DNA from: Batillaria attramentaria
Lineage: Eukaryota; Mollusca; Gastropoda; Batillariidae
Assembly (NCBI GenBank): GCA_018292915.2
Contig: JACVVK020000013.1
Coordinates: 3,266,001 to 3,330,000 of the forward strand
DNA: 64,000 bases
Direction: 5' to 3'
Shown here: positions 11,196-21,857 of the stretch, one piece after another
Position numbering within the stretch: the first letter of the stretch is position 1
How the letters are laid out: every line of letters starts with the position of its first letter
Program-made: the position numbers and the translations under genes
The notes under the pieces: model-generated
Databases searched by the model: none
What the model was told of the DNA's origin: nothing
The model's input: only the letters and a program-made list of their open reading frames with translations

Positions 11196-11613
11196 CACAG
11201 TACAGGAGCATTGTCTACATGACACTGCACACGTCAAAACAAACTATTATTTTTTTCCCTACCAGATGGAAAGGAAATCGCTTTTCTTTTTGTCTGCCAG
11301 TGACCAGTATCATTCTCCGCCGACTCCCACACAAACCGAAATCGAAGCCGTATTCCTAGGCGTTGTACGCGCGATTGCTGTCGTTGAAAGGACGCGATTT
11401 CGCAAACTGCGATCTATTCATAACGGCGGGGACACTGAAATAGATCCTCCTTTTCTAATTTTAATCGAGTTGTTGTCAAGAAAATCGAATCATTCACAGA
11501 CTGATGCACGTCGGTATTCGGTGTGGTGTGTACGCGTCTTCTTGTAAACAGGCCCGAAACGGCCACGATACTATTTATTCACGAAGCATAATTATTCCTA
11601 TCTCGAAACCTAT

Positions 11614-11644
<31 letters not shown>

Positions 11645-11871
11645 GTTGGCGAATAGCCGTAAGGCCGGGCAATGTGACGTCAATGTGACAATCAACAGCA
11701 GAGAACATCACAATCTTGTAAACAGCTTAAAACGGCCACGAACCATTTTTATACGAAGCATTATGATTTCCTGTTGTTGTTGTTGTTGTTGATGTCGTCG
11801 TCGTCGTCGTCTCAACACGCACACACATTTCTCATTTCGCGGATTGACTGACTTTCTCTTTTTTTTTTCTT

Positions 11872-12167
11872 TTTTTTTACTATTTTATTGTCCCTTTGGG
11901 GAAATTCGGGCTGTTTCCGGTGGGGAATTGCGTCGTCGCGGTGCAGCGCCTCCCAATACCTACCCTAGTTTGTAATTTTGCTGATGGAGGAGAGCCGGAT
12001 AACCCGGAGAGAAACCCCCGTTGAGCAGCCCGGCAGCCAGGAAAAACCGGTATCACATATCACAAGCTCGAACTCACGCTTCACGTCACGTGACAGCGGT
12101 GACGGCCGTTCAGTAGCTCAGCGGCCAAGCCCGACGAGCTTCCTGTTAGACCACCACTCACCCCTTT
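11872..12167 (-). mobile_element. SINE-C, minus copy
   Basis: Reverse complement of the 10254 family: tail complement TTTTACTATTTTATTGTCCC, CCTTTGGGG stem, then CCCGTTGAGCAGCCCGG and the head complement. Confidence 0.83.
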
Positions 12168-12205
12168 GTGTCTGCTGACCACCCCACTGAGAAACAGCGA
12201 ACCAT

Positions 12206-12562
12206 GGTATAGTAGACTTCTTCTCGGCGCACATATCCATCTCTTCAGAAAATGTTCATGGCGCAGCAGGGCTGGAGGACGAAGCAGTGAAAGCCTGCTA
12301 CCGCTAAGCGCTACTTTATGTGCAAACCTCCACCCTGCTATTGTCTCTGGTGCTTGCGACAGTATTTCTGTTTTCCACGCCACCGGCCACAGCCTACTCT
12401 TCTTCGAAAGATGAACGTGGGATTTTTAGCGTGCACACTTGATATTTGTGCGTGCGTGTGTACACGCGGGCGGGACAGGCGCCGTAAACAAATCTGGGAT
12501 TCGAACCGGGCGATTCAGGATCCGAAGTCGGATACTGTAACCACTAGACCAAACTCCCCTTG
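12206..12562 (-). mobile_element. SINE-E, near-full copy
   Basis: On the minus strand a tRNA-like head (GTTTGGTCTAGTGGTTACAG; CCGGTTCGAATCCC) leads into a body ending CGAGAAGAAGTCTACTATAC. A truncated second copy is at 63168-63365. The head is too mispaired in the T arm to be a functional tRNA. Confidence 0.8.
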
Positions 12563-12652
12563 TCATGGAACAACTAATCCAAAGTTAATGCCCTTTTGTT
12601 GCTTCAGCGTTACCCCCAGTGCGTCACGTACATCTGTGTAGTACCATCTGCT

Positions 12653-12682
12653 GACCCCCCCCCCCTCCCCCCCCCCCCCCCC
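12653..12682. repeat. Poly(C) run
   Basis: Nearly uninterrupted C tract; its exact length is likely unreliable in assembly. Confidence 0.85.
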
Positions 12683-13022
12683 GCGGGGAACTAAAAGACT
12701 TACTGACCAAACAACGGATGGCTCCGATGTAGATCCAAATATATACACAGGAAAGCACGAAGACAACGGACGGCCGCGGAGGGATCAGGCCGAAAATGAA
12801 CAAAGCAGACAGGAGTATACGTGGGGACAAAGGAGCGCTAGGGAGGAGGAGGCTTAAGAAGTAGACTGCAGGCCGAAGGACACAAATGCACAGGGCCACA
12901 AAACGCCCAGACATATTCCCTTTTAGCCTCAAGCTGTCTGTTTTACTTATTTTTGTAGTCTCTTTTATCAAAATGTTTATCAGTTGTGTGTCTTATTAGT
13001 ATGCGGGACAGAACTGCAATTT

Positions 13023-13061
13023 CCCAAATCTGGGATCAATAAAGTATTCTGTATTCTGTAA
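13023..13061 (+). repeat. Retroelement 3' tail, (GTATTCT)n type
   Basis: CCCAAATCTGGG stem, then ATCAATAAAG and repeats of GTATTCT. Probably the 3' end of a LINE or LINE-mobilised SINE. Confidence 0.7.
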
Positions 13062-13065
13062 GCAT

Positions 13066-13402
13066 CATAGTCACCCCTAAAAATGCTTCAATCTAGAAAT
13101 AATCACTATCATGAACAGACCATTCAAAGGCACGCACCTGACAGGGTTTTTTTAAAAAAAAAATTGAATGTCTCCTCTCCGCTCAGGCCTCACCGGAGTA
13201 ATGCACATCTCCTTTCTCCTTAGGCCAGATACGGCGTTCACACAATCCGCTTGCGTCACTTGTGTCCGACCTCTGTGCAGAAAGTCACAGCTTCACTGGC
13301 AGCTTGCCTCTTTTTGTAACCGCCTGTGCGCCTTGACCTACATAACGCCAAAATCACGAAAATCACGCTTTTTCGTGACAACAAAAATCACTAAGGACTA
13401 GC
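13066..13402 (-). repeat. Dispersed repeat G, minus copy
   Basis: Matches 53740-54085 in reverse (GTCACCCCTAAAAATGCTTC; ACGAAAATCACGC; CAACAAAAATCACTA). No protein recognised. It may be a MITE, but the ends were not resolved. Confidence 0.75.
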
Positions 13403-13632
13403 ACACTTGCCTAACAGGGTACCTCAAACAAACACCAAACATGACCCCACGGTCAGTTTGTGTCCTTACGCCGAAGCAGACTGCAGTTAGCTTGATGCTA
13501 GGTCTCTGTCCGGGTAAAAGCCCATTTCATGTATAGCCATTAGTTACAGGTTCTGGGAAACAAAGACTACAATGACTTGCAGGGATCTAGAGAGTTGTAC
13601 TGGGTAGTGTTTAGTTGTAACTATCTTCTTCG

Positions 13633-13735
13633 TTTTTTGTTTGTTTGTTTGTTTGTTTTGTTTTTGCTGTTGTTGTTTGTTTGTATTTTGTTTGTTTGTT
13701 GTCCTTTTTGTTGTTGTTGTTGTTGTTGTTGTTTT
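13633..13735. repeat. (TTTG)n and (TTG)n low-complexity tract
   Basis: GTTT and GTT repeats. Confidence 0.9.
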
Positions 13736-13795
13736 GCTTATCAAGTCACCAGTCATTGTTTCCAATGATAATCTAAGGCCTCCGGACACTTTGAT

Positions 13796-13837
13796 TGGGC
13801 CTAAGGCCTATCAATAAACAATTCTGATTCTGATTCA
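13796..13837 (+). repeat. Retroelement 3' tail, (TTCTGA)n type
   Basis: GGGCCTAAGGCC stem, ATCAATAAACA, then TTCTGATTCTGATTC. Confidence 0.7.
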
Positions 13838-14101
13838 AAGTCACCAGTCAGAAAAGAAAACTGTTGTCGCCAGGTACCATTTCCAAGAATTATTTTTTAA
13901 AATTTTGAAGTGTGGGGGTTGGGGGTTGGGGGTTGGGGGTTGCGAACTGACGAAAAAGCTGTTATTTCATAACGAAGTTCACAGTATGTCATTGTGACCA
14001 ATGACAAACATTTGACAGGAACACCGAAGAACGGTGAAACGTCTTTTATCAAGTTAAATTCATAGTTCCAGTTTGACAGCGTTTGTTTCTGCAAGAAACC
14101 A

Positions 14102-14102
14102 G

Positions 14103-14180
<78 letters not shown>
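14102..14180. repeat. (AC)n microsatellite
   Basis: Perfect AC run of about 79 bases. Confidence 0.95.
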
Positions 14181-14182
<2 letters not shown>

Positions 14183-14294
14183 CCTAAAACAAACAACAAC
14201 AATACACGACTGTGACAAACAAATTTTCAACGCGTCTACATCCACATACTGTAGCTGTTCACACGTACAGGGATTTCACGAAGAATTATTTCAA

Positions 14295-14577
14295 GGCCCG
14301 TATGTAAAAATCGAGGTTAATTTAACCCACGGCTACAGGCCTAACCCAGACTAGGACAAAAGAAACCCAAAAGCAAAATTAAATTTTAAAAAAAGGCAGC
14401 GAAGAAAGGAAGAAAAAAAAAATCCTTCTATAACGGCTCAGGCACCTTCCTGGAATGGGCCCGCTTCCTGATTTAAAACAAAAAGCAACAGAAAATTTAA
14501 CCCTAGAGCTAGTTTAGTTCCAGGTGAGACTCTAACCCTGGGCTAAAAGACCTAACCTCCACCATTACATACGGGCC
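14295..14577 (-). mobile_element. Harbinger-like MITE, copy 1
   Basis: Ends GGCCCGTATGTA...TACATACGGGCC, with imperfect TIRs of about 28 bases. The interior contains TAACCCACGGCTAC and CCTTCTATAACGGC, shared with the copies at 20134, 20841 and 56065 in the opposite orientation. Right flank CAG, left flank CAA. Confidence 0.87.
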
Positions 14578-15068
14578 CAGAGGTTGAGTCTCGTGCGCGA
14601 CAGTAGCGATGACGTCAGAATCCGTGCTCTCAGAATGGGGAGGACGTGCACAGCCCACCCGGCTCTTTGTTCTTTGCTGACCACAACAAGAGGAACCTTA
14701 CACCGCCTGTCTGGGACCAGTAGCGGTGGTCCAAGCAGACGGGGGGCGGGGGGGGGGGGATCTCAAGATTTTCTTTCAGGGCCCGATCTGGGCGGTGAAG
14801 GGTCTGTAGTTAATCTGACCATTTACACTGGGCGGATCAATGAGCTGATGGCACTGTGTGTGCGCCACAGATGTAGATACATTGTGTTTTGGGTTCTCTG
14901 TGTCGTTTCCGTTGCTGGCTCTGTGGTCTGGTGTCGTCCTTCTTATACTCATTACGGCGTCCGATCTCGGCTGGCGTCAGATGGATGACAAACCGACGGT
15001 GCGTGGCAGGTGGTAGGGAGAAACCAACCGACGGACTTAAAACAAAAACAAAAAGAAAAGAAAGGAAG

Positions 15069-15215
15069 CCCCCCCCCCCCCCCCCCCCCCCCCCCCCGCA
15101 AACCCCCCCCCCAAAAAAAATAAAAAAAAACCCCAAAAAACCCCAAAAACAACAACAAAAACAAAAAAGAAAAGAAAACAAAACAAAACAAACAAAAACC
15201 AAGAAAAAAATGTTC
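15069..15215. repeat. Poly(C) followed by A-rich tract
   Basis: About 30 C in a row, a second C run, then A-rich (CAAAA)-type sequence. Confidence 0.85.
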
Positions 15216-15257
15216 AGGCGGCCAAGGTTCAGAATTCATGTCTCACTGTCTCACAGC

Positions 15258-15447
15258 TGGGGTGGGTGTTTGGGAGCTTAACGTCCTTTTTCCCCACGTA
15301 TTGGGTGATATCAAAGACGGGGCAACGAGAAAAAGGCCAGCACACCCCAAATAGGGAGAAAGGAATAAAATCTTCGAAATCTTAAGAATGGCAAAATGGG
15401 TAAATATCAAACTCACGACTCGACTATTGGAAGTCCAGCGCTCTTCT
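15258..15447 (-). mobile_element. SINE-A, rearranged copy
   Basis: Starts like a normal minus copy (GGTGATATCAAAGACGGGGC). The segment between CCAGCACA and ACTCACGAC is replaced by about 60 unrelated bases. The head is partial. Confidence 0.7.
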
Positions 15448-15686
15448 TACTCATAGCTTCAGCAGGAGAGGGTTCCTGATTTTATTCAGGATAACATTTT
15501 ACGTAAAATTTGTTTGTAATCCCCCCCCCCCTCCCCCCATAGTGCCATCTGTTTTTGATGGTGGTTGCTCCGGCAACGTCGGGACCGAAAGCATGTTGCA
15601 TCGTATTGGTGCAAATCAGCGCTGCGGACTAAGTGTCGCCTTCTGAAATTGGTCACCATCCCATCAGATAATAATAATAATAATAA

Positions 15687-15689
<3 letters not shown>

Positions 15690-15752
<63 letters not shown>
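15690..15752. repeat. (TG)n microsatellite
   Basis: Perfect TG run preceded by (AAT)n. Confidence 0.95.
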
Positions 15753-15757
<5 letters not shown>

Positions 15758-15851
15758 ATATTTGTTTGTATGAGTGCGGGAGGACGCGCATTGAGTCACT
15801 TTGTGAGAATTTTGCACTATATAAGTACAATTCATTATTATTATTATTATA

Positions 15852-15990
15852 GGGGGAGCCGGGACAGCCGAATGGTAGAGCGTTGGACTCTCTATGCTCG
15901 GGTCGGGAGTTCGAATCCCGGCTGGGGCCCCGTCTTTGATATCACCCTAACGAGATGGAAAAAGGACGTAAAACTCCCATATCACCCGCC
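15852..15990 (+). mobile_element. SINE-A with internal deletion
   Basis: The head is intact, but GGGGCC joins directly to CCGTCTTTGATATCACCC; about 30 bases of the body are lost. Confidence 0.88.
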
Positions 15991-16049
15991 AATAGATGCA
16001 TACATCTTGTAGAGGGCCGCTCTCCAAATAACAAGGACTCGCTGCGCTT

Positions 16050-16051
<2 letters not shown>

Positions 16052-16134
<83 letters not shown>
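16052..16134. repeat. (AC)n microsatellite
   Basis: Perfect AC run of about 83 bases. Confidence 0.95.
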
Positions 16135-16138
<4 letters not shown>

Positions 16139-16262
16139 ATCTTCCATTCCAATCCACTCTCGCTATACAACTTGGCAGGTGCAGCGAGATGAAACGGCCA
16201 GGCTACAGACAGAACAAATCTCCCTATGTGACTGTTATTTCCCCCGATACCGTGTTGACAAG

Positions 16263-16263
<1 letters not shown>

Positions 16264-16337
<74 letters not shown>
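16264..16337. repeat. (AT)n microsatellite
   Basis: About 74 bases of AT with one AA step; self-complementary. Confidence 0.95.
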
Positions 16338-16340
<3 letters not shown>

Positions 16341-16743
16341 TCTACAAACTTCTGCAAGGGCAACACAACTGTACCGCCGAGAGCTTCAGCATCTTCCTTC
16401 AGGAGACACTGATCAATGTCTGGTGAGCGAGGCAGCACTGGCCAGCCTCCAAGCCTCAAAACAACTCACATCATCCCCTTGTTGGGAGACACTTGAGGAG
16501 CCGAACAAGCTGTTCCTTGTTCACAAAACAAGAGGAACACGTCCTCTGTTTACGGCGCCGGTCCTGGCGTTAACGAGGTGGTGCAAGATAATCCAGGAGT
16601 TCTGGTGTGGTCCCCCCCCCTCCCCCCGCCCCACTTCCTCCTTCTTTCTTTTCTTCTTCTGTGTTTTCTTCTGGCGAAATTGTAGTGGTAGTGGTAGTTG
16701 TCTTGGAAGTTCCTTTTGTCACCATGATTCGTGTCGTAGTGCG

Positions 16744-16921
16744 GGTGAGCCGGGGTGGCCGAATGGTACAGCGCTGGACTTCTGATGCTCGGGTCGTGAG
16801 TTCGTATCCCGGCTGTGGCCAAATATTTTGTGCTGGCCTTTTCATCGTTGCCCCGTCTTTGATATCACCCGGGCCGTATGTGGTGGAAAAGGACGTTAAA
16901 CCCCCAAACACCCACCCACCC
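16744..16921 (+). mobile_element. SINE-A, full-length copy with 14-bp TSD
   Basis: Flanked by CGTGTCGTAGTGCG at 16730-16743 and 16922-16935. Confidence 0.95.
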
Positions 16922-17269
16922 CGTGTCGTAGTGCGTGGCATTTATTTCCAAGTGAGAGAACGAGAGATGGGGAATGGAACGGGATGTGTGTGTGGGGGGG
17001 GGGGGGGGGGAGCGGAGGGGCTGGGGGGAGGGGGGTGATTTGAAAGCTGGGGCGCTGGAAGAATGCCTGTCCAAATTTCGAGGCTGTCCGGATTCGAACT
17101 CCGGACCTTCCGATGTTGAGTCAAACGCCCGATCGGTTGAACGACCCGACTCCCTACCTTAGCCATAGTACAAGGAAGCCCGACTCCCCGAGAGAGAGAG
17201 AGAGAGAGAGAGTTTATTTTCTGAGGATAGAGGATTATGTGCGGAGACCTGTCTTACATCTTGTCCTTG

Positions 17270-17270
<1 letters not shown>

Positions 17271-17361
<91 letters not shown>
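17271..17361. repeat. (AC)n microsatellite
   Basis: Perfect AC run. It is preceded by (GA)n (17190-17211) and a repeat-H segment ending TTGTCCTTGCTAC. Confidence 0.95.
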
Positions 17362-17366
<5 letters not shown>

Positions 17367-17399
17367 ACTCCCACTGAAAAGAAGAGAGAGAGAGAGAGA

Positions 17400-17940
17400 G
17401 TACCGCATTAATGAGGTGCTCTAATCTGTGGAACGCCTTCTAATCATCTTTCCGACAAGTATCGACTTGAAACTTCGACGCACTCGTTACCGTGGCCTCC
17501 CCATTCTCTAGCCGCAAAGAAGCCCATATCTTGCAGCATGCAATGTGATTAGCTGTACGACGGGTGCCGGAGTCTTAGATGAAAGATTCCCAGTGCCTCG
17601 TGAGCTTCTTATCTGTTTGTAATAAATCTTGGTATGCCGGCTGAGAATGCATCCACAGCGATGCCATAACAGATGTCCCGGGGAAGAGCTAATTAAATTT
17701 GAGCAGACTTGGTACCCTTTGATGCTTCAACGTGGTGTTCTCTGCGATTTCCGCGACCGAAATTTATTTCACTCGATCTTAGAACCCTGAGTTTATTGCG
17801 TGTATGTTCCGGTCAGGCTTCTTGCCAAAATCAATAAGAATACGAACATTTGTGCAGTGTCAGTATGACTACTGTTTTTTTGTTTTTTTTTTTAATTATC
17901 TTCGTCTTCCGGCTTTTGTTTATTCATGTGTTTGGGACTA
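17400..17940. other. Unassigned intronic sequence
   Basis: Largely single-copy. No exon or family recognised. Confidence 0.5.
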
Positions 17941-17942
17941 TG

Positions 17943-17945
<3 letters not shown>

Positions 17946-18016
<71 letters not shown>

Positions 18017-18050
18017 GCGCGCGCACACACAACATACATACATACATACA
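17946..18050. repeat. Composite (AC)n(GC)n(AC)n(ATAC)n tract
   Basis: Alternating purine-pyrimidine run: AC, then CG dinucleotides (18002-18024), then ACAT units. Confidence 0.95.
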
Positions 18051-18280
18051 TGCCAACGTGCTTACCTGCATTCGTGCCTAAATTCACGCGGGCGCAAGCT
18101 GGAACCAGCAATACAGGCATACTCAGACTATCACTATCCGAGGTTTACATGTACAGTACATTGATATACTTGTCTTTCGTTGTGCGAGAGATGGGCTTGG
18201 ATGGTACATGTACCGTCCCAGAAACTGTTATCTATTATATGTTCTTACGGTACATTATCCACTTGCCATGGGTTACAGGG

Positions 18281-18381
18281 AAGCCGGGGTGACCGAATGT
18301 TAGAGCGTTGGACTTCTAATGCTCGGGTCGTGAGTTCGATCCCGGCTGGGGCCAAATAGTTGTGCTGGCTTTTTCATCGTT
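18281..18381 (+). mobile_element. SINE-A, 3'-truncated copy
   Basis: Head and early body are present, ending in CATCGTTCGATCG instead of the usual CGTTGCCCC. Confidence 0.85.
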
Positions 18382-18589
18382 CGATCGTTCTGCTGTATAC
18401 AGCCGGACCGCCTCAAAATGGCAAATATCCGCGTACTAAGCACATAAAGATGAGTGAGTGAATGAGTTTTTAGGGTTCAACGCCGCGCAAACCACAAAGA
18501 CTAATTCGCGGTTGAGCACACAGAAATACTTTAGACCAACGGCAATAGACAATAACAATATTGGATAATATTTCTTTCTTTAAAAATGG

Positions 18590-19440
18590 CGCACGGGGAC
18601 TTTACCGCCAAGGGACATCACCCATTCTGCCCGACCTTTAACTTCACGAAACTTGCGCGAAACTTCATGCAGCGTACGCTTCGAGGGAAATCAGCCGTGA
18701 TCAGAAATAGGAAAACGAGTTCCAGGACACGGACATTTTCCTCCCCTCAAGACGAGCAGACACTGCGATTTGCGAAAGGTCAGCTGCTTCCGACTCGCTC
18801 CGGGTTACGTCATGCAAATTGCTTTCATCTTTTAGAGTGAATTATTGATGTGGGTTAGGTGCAATCTGACTCGTTTGGGGCCATGGATTACGCAGCAGCT
18901 GGGGGTGTACTTCCGAAAATAAGGAGGAGGAGGAGGGGTTGGGAGGTGAGAGAGAGAGAGAGAGAGAGAGAGATGGCTTCGTTCACCAAGAGAGGAGAAT
19001 AACCGCCACTACACTTTGTTTTGTTTATATTATTTTCTTTGTTTCCATTCTCAGAACGCTCTGAGGCATGTTTGGGCTTTTTGTGGTTAAAAAAAAAAAC
19101 AACACATCTCTGCAGTTTCCGTTTTGTGTTGTTCGTTCTGGTTTCCTGTTGTTGTCGCCCCAATGCCGATAAGATAAAAAAAAATACAACAACAACAGCA
19201 ACAAAAACCGGGCCGCCATTCATTTACGTGCACACTCTCCTGAAAGCCCACATGTGTGCAGGTCTAACCCAATGGACACTTGAGAGTGTGGTGTTGAAAT
19301 TCGTGGCTGATCAGGTCTGTCTTGGGAGCGTGTTCAATTACTGGACCGTTGCATTTCGCAAGCTCTTTGGGGCGGATCTCTTCACAGTGTCAAAACACTC
19401 ATGCCAGAAAAAAATTGCTGTCTGTGATATTTTGGCCTTA
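18590..19440. other. Unassigned intronic sequence
   Basis: Contains a (GA)n run at 18950-18974. Short open frames show no recognisable domain. Confidence 0.45.
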
Positions 19441-19486
19441 TAAATCAATAACATAGGGGCCTGCGAGCGAGCGAGCGCGCGCGCGC

Positions 19487-19520
<34 letters not shown>

Positions 19521-20133
19521 ATTTTACTTGCCAACGGAAGTGGTTTCACCAAACAATGATTAATTTTCAATCAGCCTTTGCTACAAAAACAACAACACAA
19601 AAAAAAACCAAAACAAGCAAAGACAAAAGGAAATACAAGAAAATCAAAAACGGCAAGGCTAACATAACACAGAGAGAGAGAGAGAGAGAGGTCTCCATCG
19701 CTTGCAAGTGCAAACATCTTATCGACCGCGATTAAATATTGAACAAGTAATCGCGTAACACAAGTGGAAATGACTTCTCCAACAAGAAAGAGAATAATGT
19801 CCCGAGCGTCAGCACAGACCATCCATCCACTTTCTTATCCGACACTTAACACAGTCTAGCGTGTAAATGCAAATAAATAATTCAAAGAACACGTCAACGT
19901 TCCTGTCATAGAATCAAAAGCTTTGTCAGCAGCCCCGGTAAGATTTTCGAGAAAGGTCGTCCCAGGGGATATATAATGTACTTCCCTTGTGAAGGCTGGT
20001 CATTTTGTTCAGCACGCGACATTGCCGCGTCCATGGTAATGTACCAAGCCCTTGTTTAGTACCTGTCAGCAGTGACCTGGTTTTTAGACAGACTGCCTGT
20101 CAAATTCGATGTCCGAAAGTCTTTAAAGTCCTG

Positions 20134-20416
20134 GGCCCGCATGTGAAAGTCGGGGTTAGGGAGTTTAGCCCCGGGTTAGAGTCTAACCTCGAACTAAACT
20201 AGCTCTGCGGTTAAATTTTCCCTATTTTTTTTATTTTTTTTTTAAATCAAGAAACGGGTCCATTCCACCATGGTGCCTTTACCGTTATAGAAGGATTTTT
20301 GTCTTTCTTTTTTCGCGTCCTTTTTCATTTAATTTTGTTTTGGGGTTTCTTTTGTCCTAGTCTGGGTTAGGCCCGTAGCCGTGGGTTAAATTAACCTCGA
20401 GTTCTACATACGGGCC
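20134..20416 (+). mobile_element. Harbinger-like MITE, copy 2
   Basis: GGCCCGCATGTG...TACATACGGGCC, flanked by CTG at 20131-20133 and 20417-20419. Confidence 0.9.
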
Positions 20417-20494
20417 CTGGTATAGTACGCGTCATCAGTGACTTGGTTTTGGCTTCAAAACAGACTTCCTGTCAAATTTAATTTTGGATAATAG

Positions 20495-20780
20495 ACGAGT
20501 CCACTACTGTCAATCAAAAGGGGCGAGCCCCCAGAATTCAGCCAGTGGCGTGCCGTGGCATGATGAGCGCTACTCATGGCATGGTCTGGAAAACTTTCTT
20601 ACCAGACGCCACAAAGAAGGAAGCACAATCATGTCATTCGATATGACTGAAATGTAAAGTCCATTGACGTCATTTGAGGGAAAAAGATCATGACGTCAAT
20701 CTCCTTCGTCTTGGAATCACCCCTTTGTCCATGAAATGACGTCATGGACGTACTGTGTTTAGCCGATACGCGGCAGAGTG
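20495..20780 (+). repeat. Dispersed repeat F with three TGACGTCA octamers, copy 1
   Basis: Matches 61296-61585 over about 285 bases (TGTCAATCAAAAGGGGCGAG; CCCAGAATTCAGCCAGT; TACTGTGTTT). TGACGTCA occurs at 20665-20672, 20691-20698 and 20737-20744. Confidence 0.88.
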
Positions 20781-20840
20781 ATGGGGAGGGTCTTTGGCCT
20801 CGGGGTTTGCCGAGTGGAGTCGCGTATCTGCAAAGCCCTG

Positions 20841-21129
20841 GGCCCGCATGTAAATGTCGGGGTTATGGAGTTTAGCCCCGGGTTAGAGTCTAACCTCGAA
20901 CTAAACTAGCTCTAGTGTTAATTTTTTTGGGGTTTTTTGTTTTGTTTTGTTTTAAATCAGGAAGCGGGTCCATTCCAGCAAGTTGCTTTTGCGGTTATAG
21001 AAGGATTTTTGTCTTTCTTTCTTCGCTTCCTTCTTTATTTAATTTTCTTTTGGGGTTTCTTTTGTCCTAGTATGGGTTAGGCCCCTAGCCGTGGGTTAAA
21101 TTAATAACCTCGAGTTCTACATACGGGCC
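20841..21129 (+). mobile_element. Harbinger-like MITE, copy 3
   Basis: GGCCCGCATGTA...TACATACGGGCC with CTG at 20838-20840 and 21130-21132. It sits at the same point of the host tandem unit as copy 2. Confidence 0.9.
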
Positions 21130-21395
21130 CTGGTGCAGTGACTTGGTGTTCGACTGTCTGTCAAATTCGTTGCTGGATAATCTTCAAAGCCCTGGTAAAG
21201 TACTCACCAGCAGAACAGTGACTTGGTTTTGAGACAGGCCCGTCTGTCAAATTGTATGCTTGTTCGTAAGGGCGCTGCATGAACTGATTACGTGGAGGAA
21301 CAAGCAAGAAGGTATGATTATTCTGAAACTCATGCTGCCAGCGAAATAACCAAAAGACGAAAGATGGAAGAAAATAAGGAATTGAAACATGTCCT

Positions 21396-21438
<43 letters not shown>

Positions 21439-21479
21439 GCAAATAAAAGCTCTTTAATATGCTGATTTAGCTATGCATG

Positions 21480-21651
21480 CGGGGAGCCGGGGTGGCCGAA
21501 TGGTACAGCGTTGGACTTCTAATGCTCGGGTAGTGAGTTCGTATCCCGGCTGGGACCAAATATTTGTGCTGGCTTTCTCAACGTTGCCCCGTCTTTGATA
21601 TCACCCGTATGTGGTGGAAAAGGACGTTAAACCCCCAAAACACCCACCCAC
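21480..21651 (+). mobile_element. SINE-A, full-length copy with about 10-bp TSD
   Basis: GCTATGCATG at 21470-21479 and GCTATGTATG at 21652-21661, one mismatch. Confidence 0.92.
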
Positions 21652-21782
21652 GCTATGTATGTTTTGATTGTAAGCTGACGTCGCGTCTGTGCCTAGGCGC
21701 CGTGGTAACCTGATTGTGTCCATACTGAAGTGTTCTCTTTACAACAGGATTGTGGGTAGAATAAGAGAACAAAGTCCGGTTG

Positions 21783-21783
<1 letters not shown>

Positions 21784-21843
<60 letters not shown>

Positions 21844-21857
21844 CGCGCGCGCGCCCG
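21784..21857. repeat. Composite (TG)n(CG)n tract
   Basis: TG dinucleotides followed directly by GC/CG dinucleotides (21835-21857). Confidence 0.95.

Larger units (their letters stand above)
20038..21260. repeat. Degenerate tandem units of about 90 bp, broken up by insertions
   Basis: Four related segments (about 20040-20130, 20417-20490, 21130-21190, 21190-21260) share CAGTGACTTGGTTTT and CTGTCAAATT. Two MITEs (20134, 20841) and the CRE-octamer repeat (20495-20780) interrupt them. Confidence 0.75.

Noticed and set aside
12485..12560. Possible tRNA gene on the minus strand
   Set aside because: A- and B-box-like motifs are present, but the T stem and acceptor do not pair. Position and the second copy at 63168 show it is a SINE head. 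The same reasoning excludes tRNA calls in SINE-A, -B, -C and -D.
15955..16785. 276-codon open frame
   Set aside because: It joins a SINE tail, (AC)n, (AT)n and unrelated sequence. The middle part (about 16338-16600) is not low complexity, but I recognise no domain and see no splice support.
17075..17155. Possible tRNA-like sequence on the minus strand
   Set aside because: GAGTTCGAATCC resembles a B box, but the arms pair poorly and no second copy was found, so neither a tRNA nor a SINE family can be supported.
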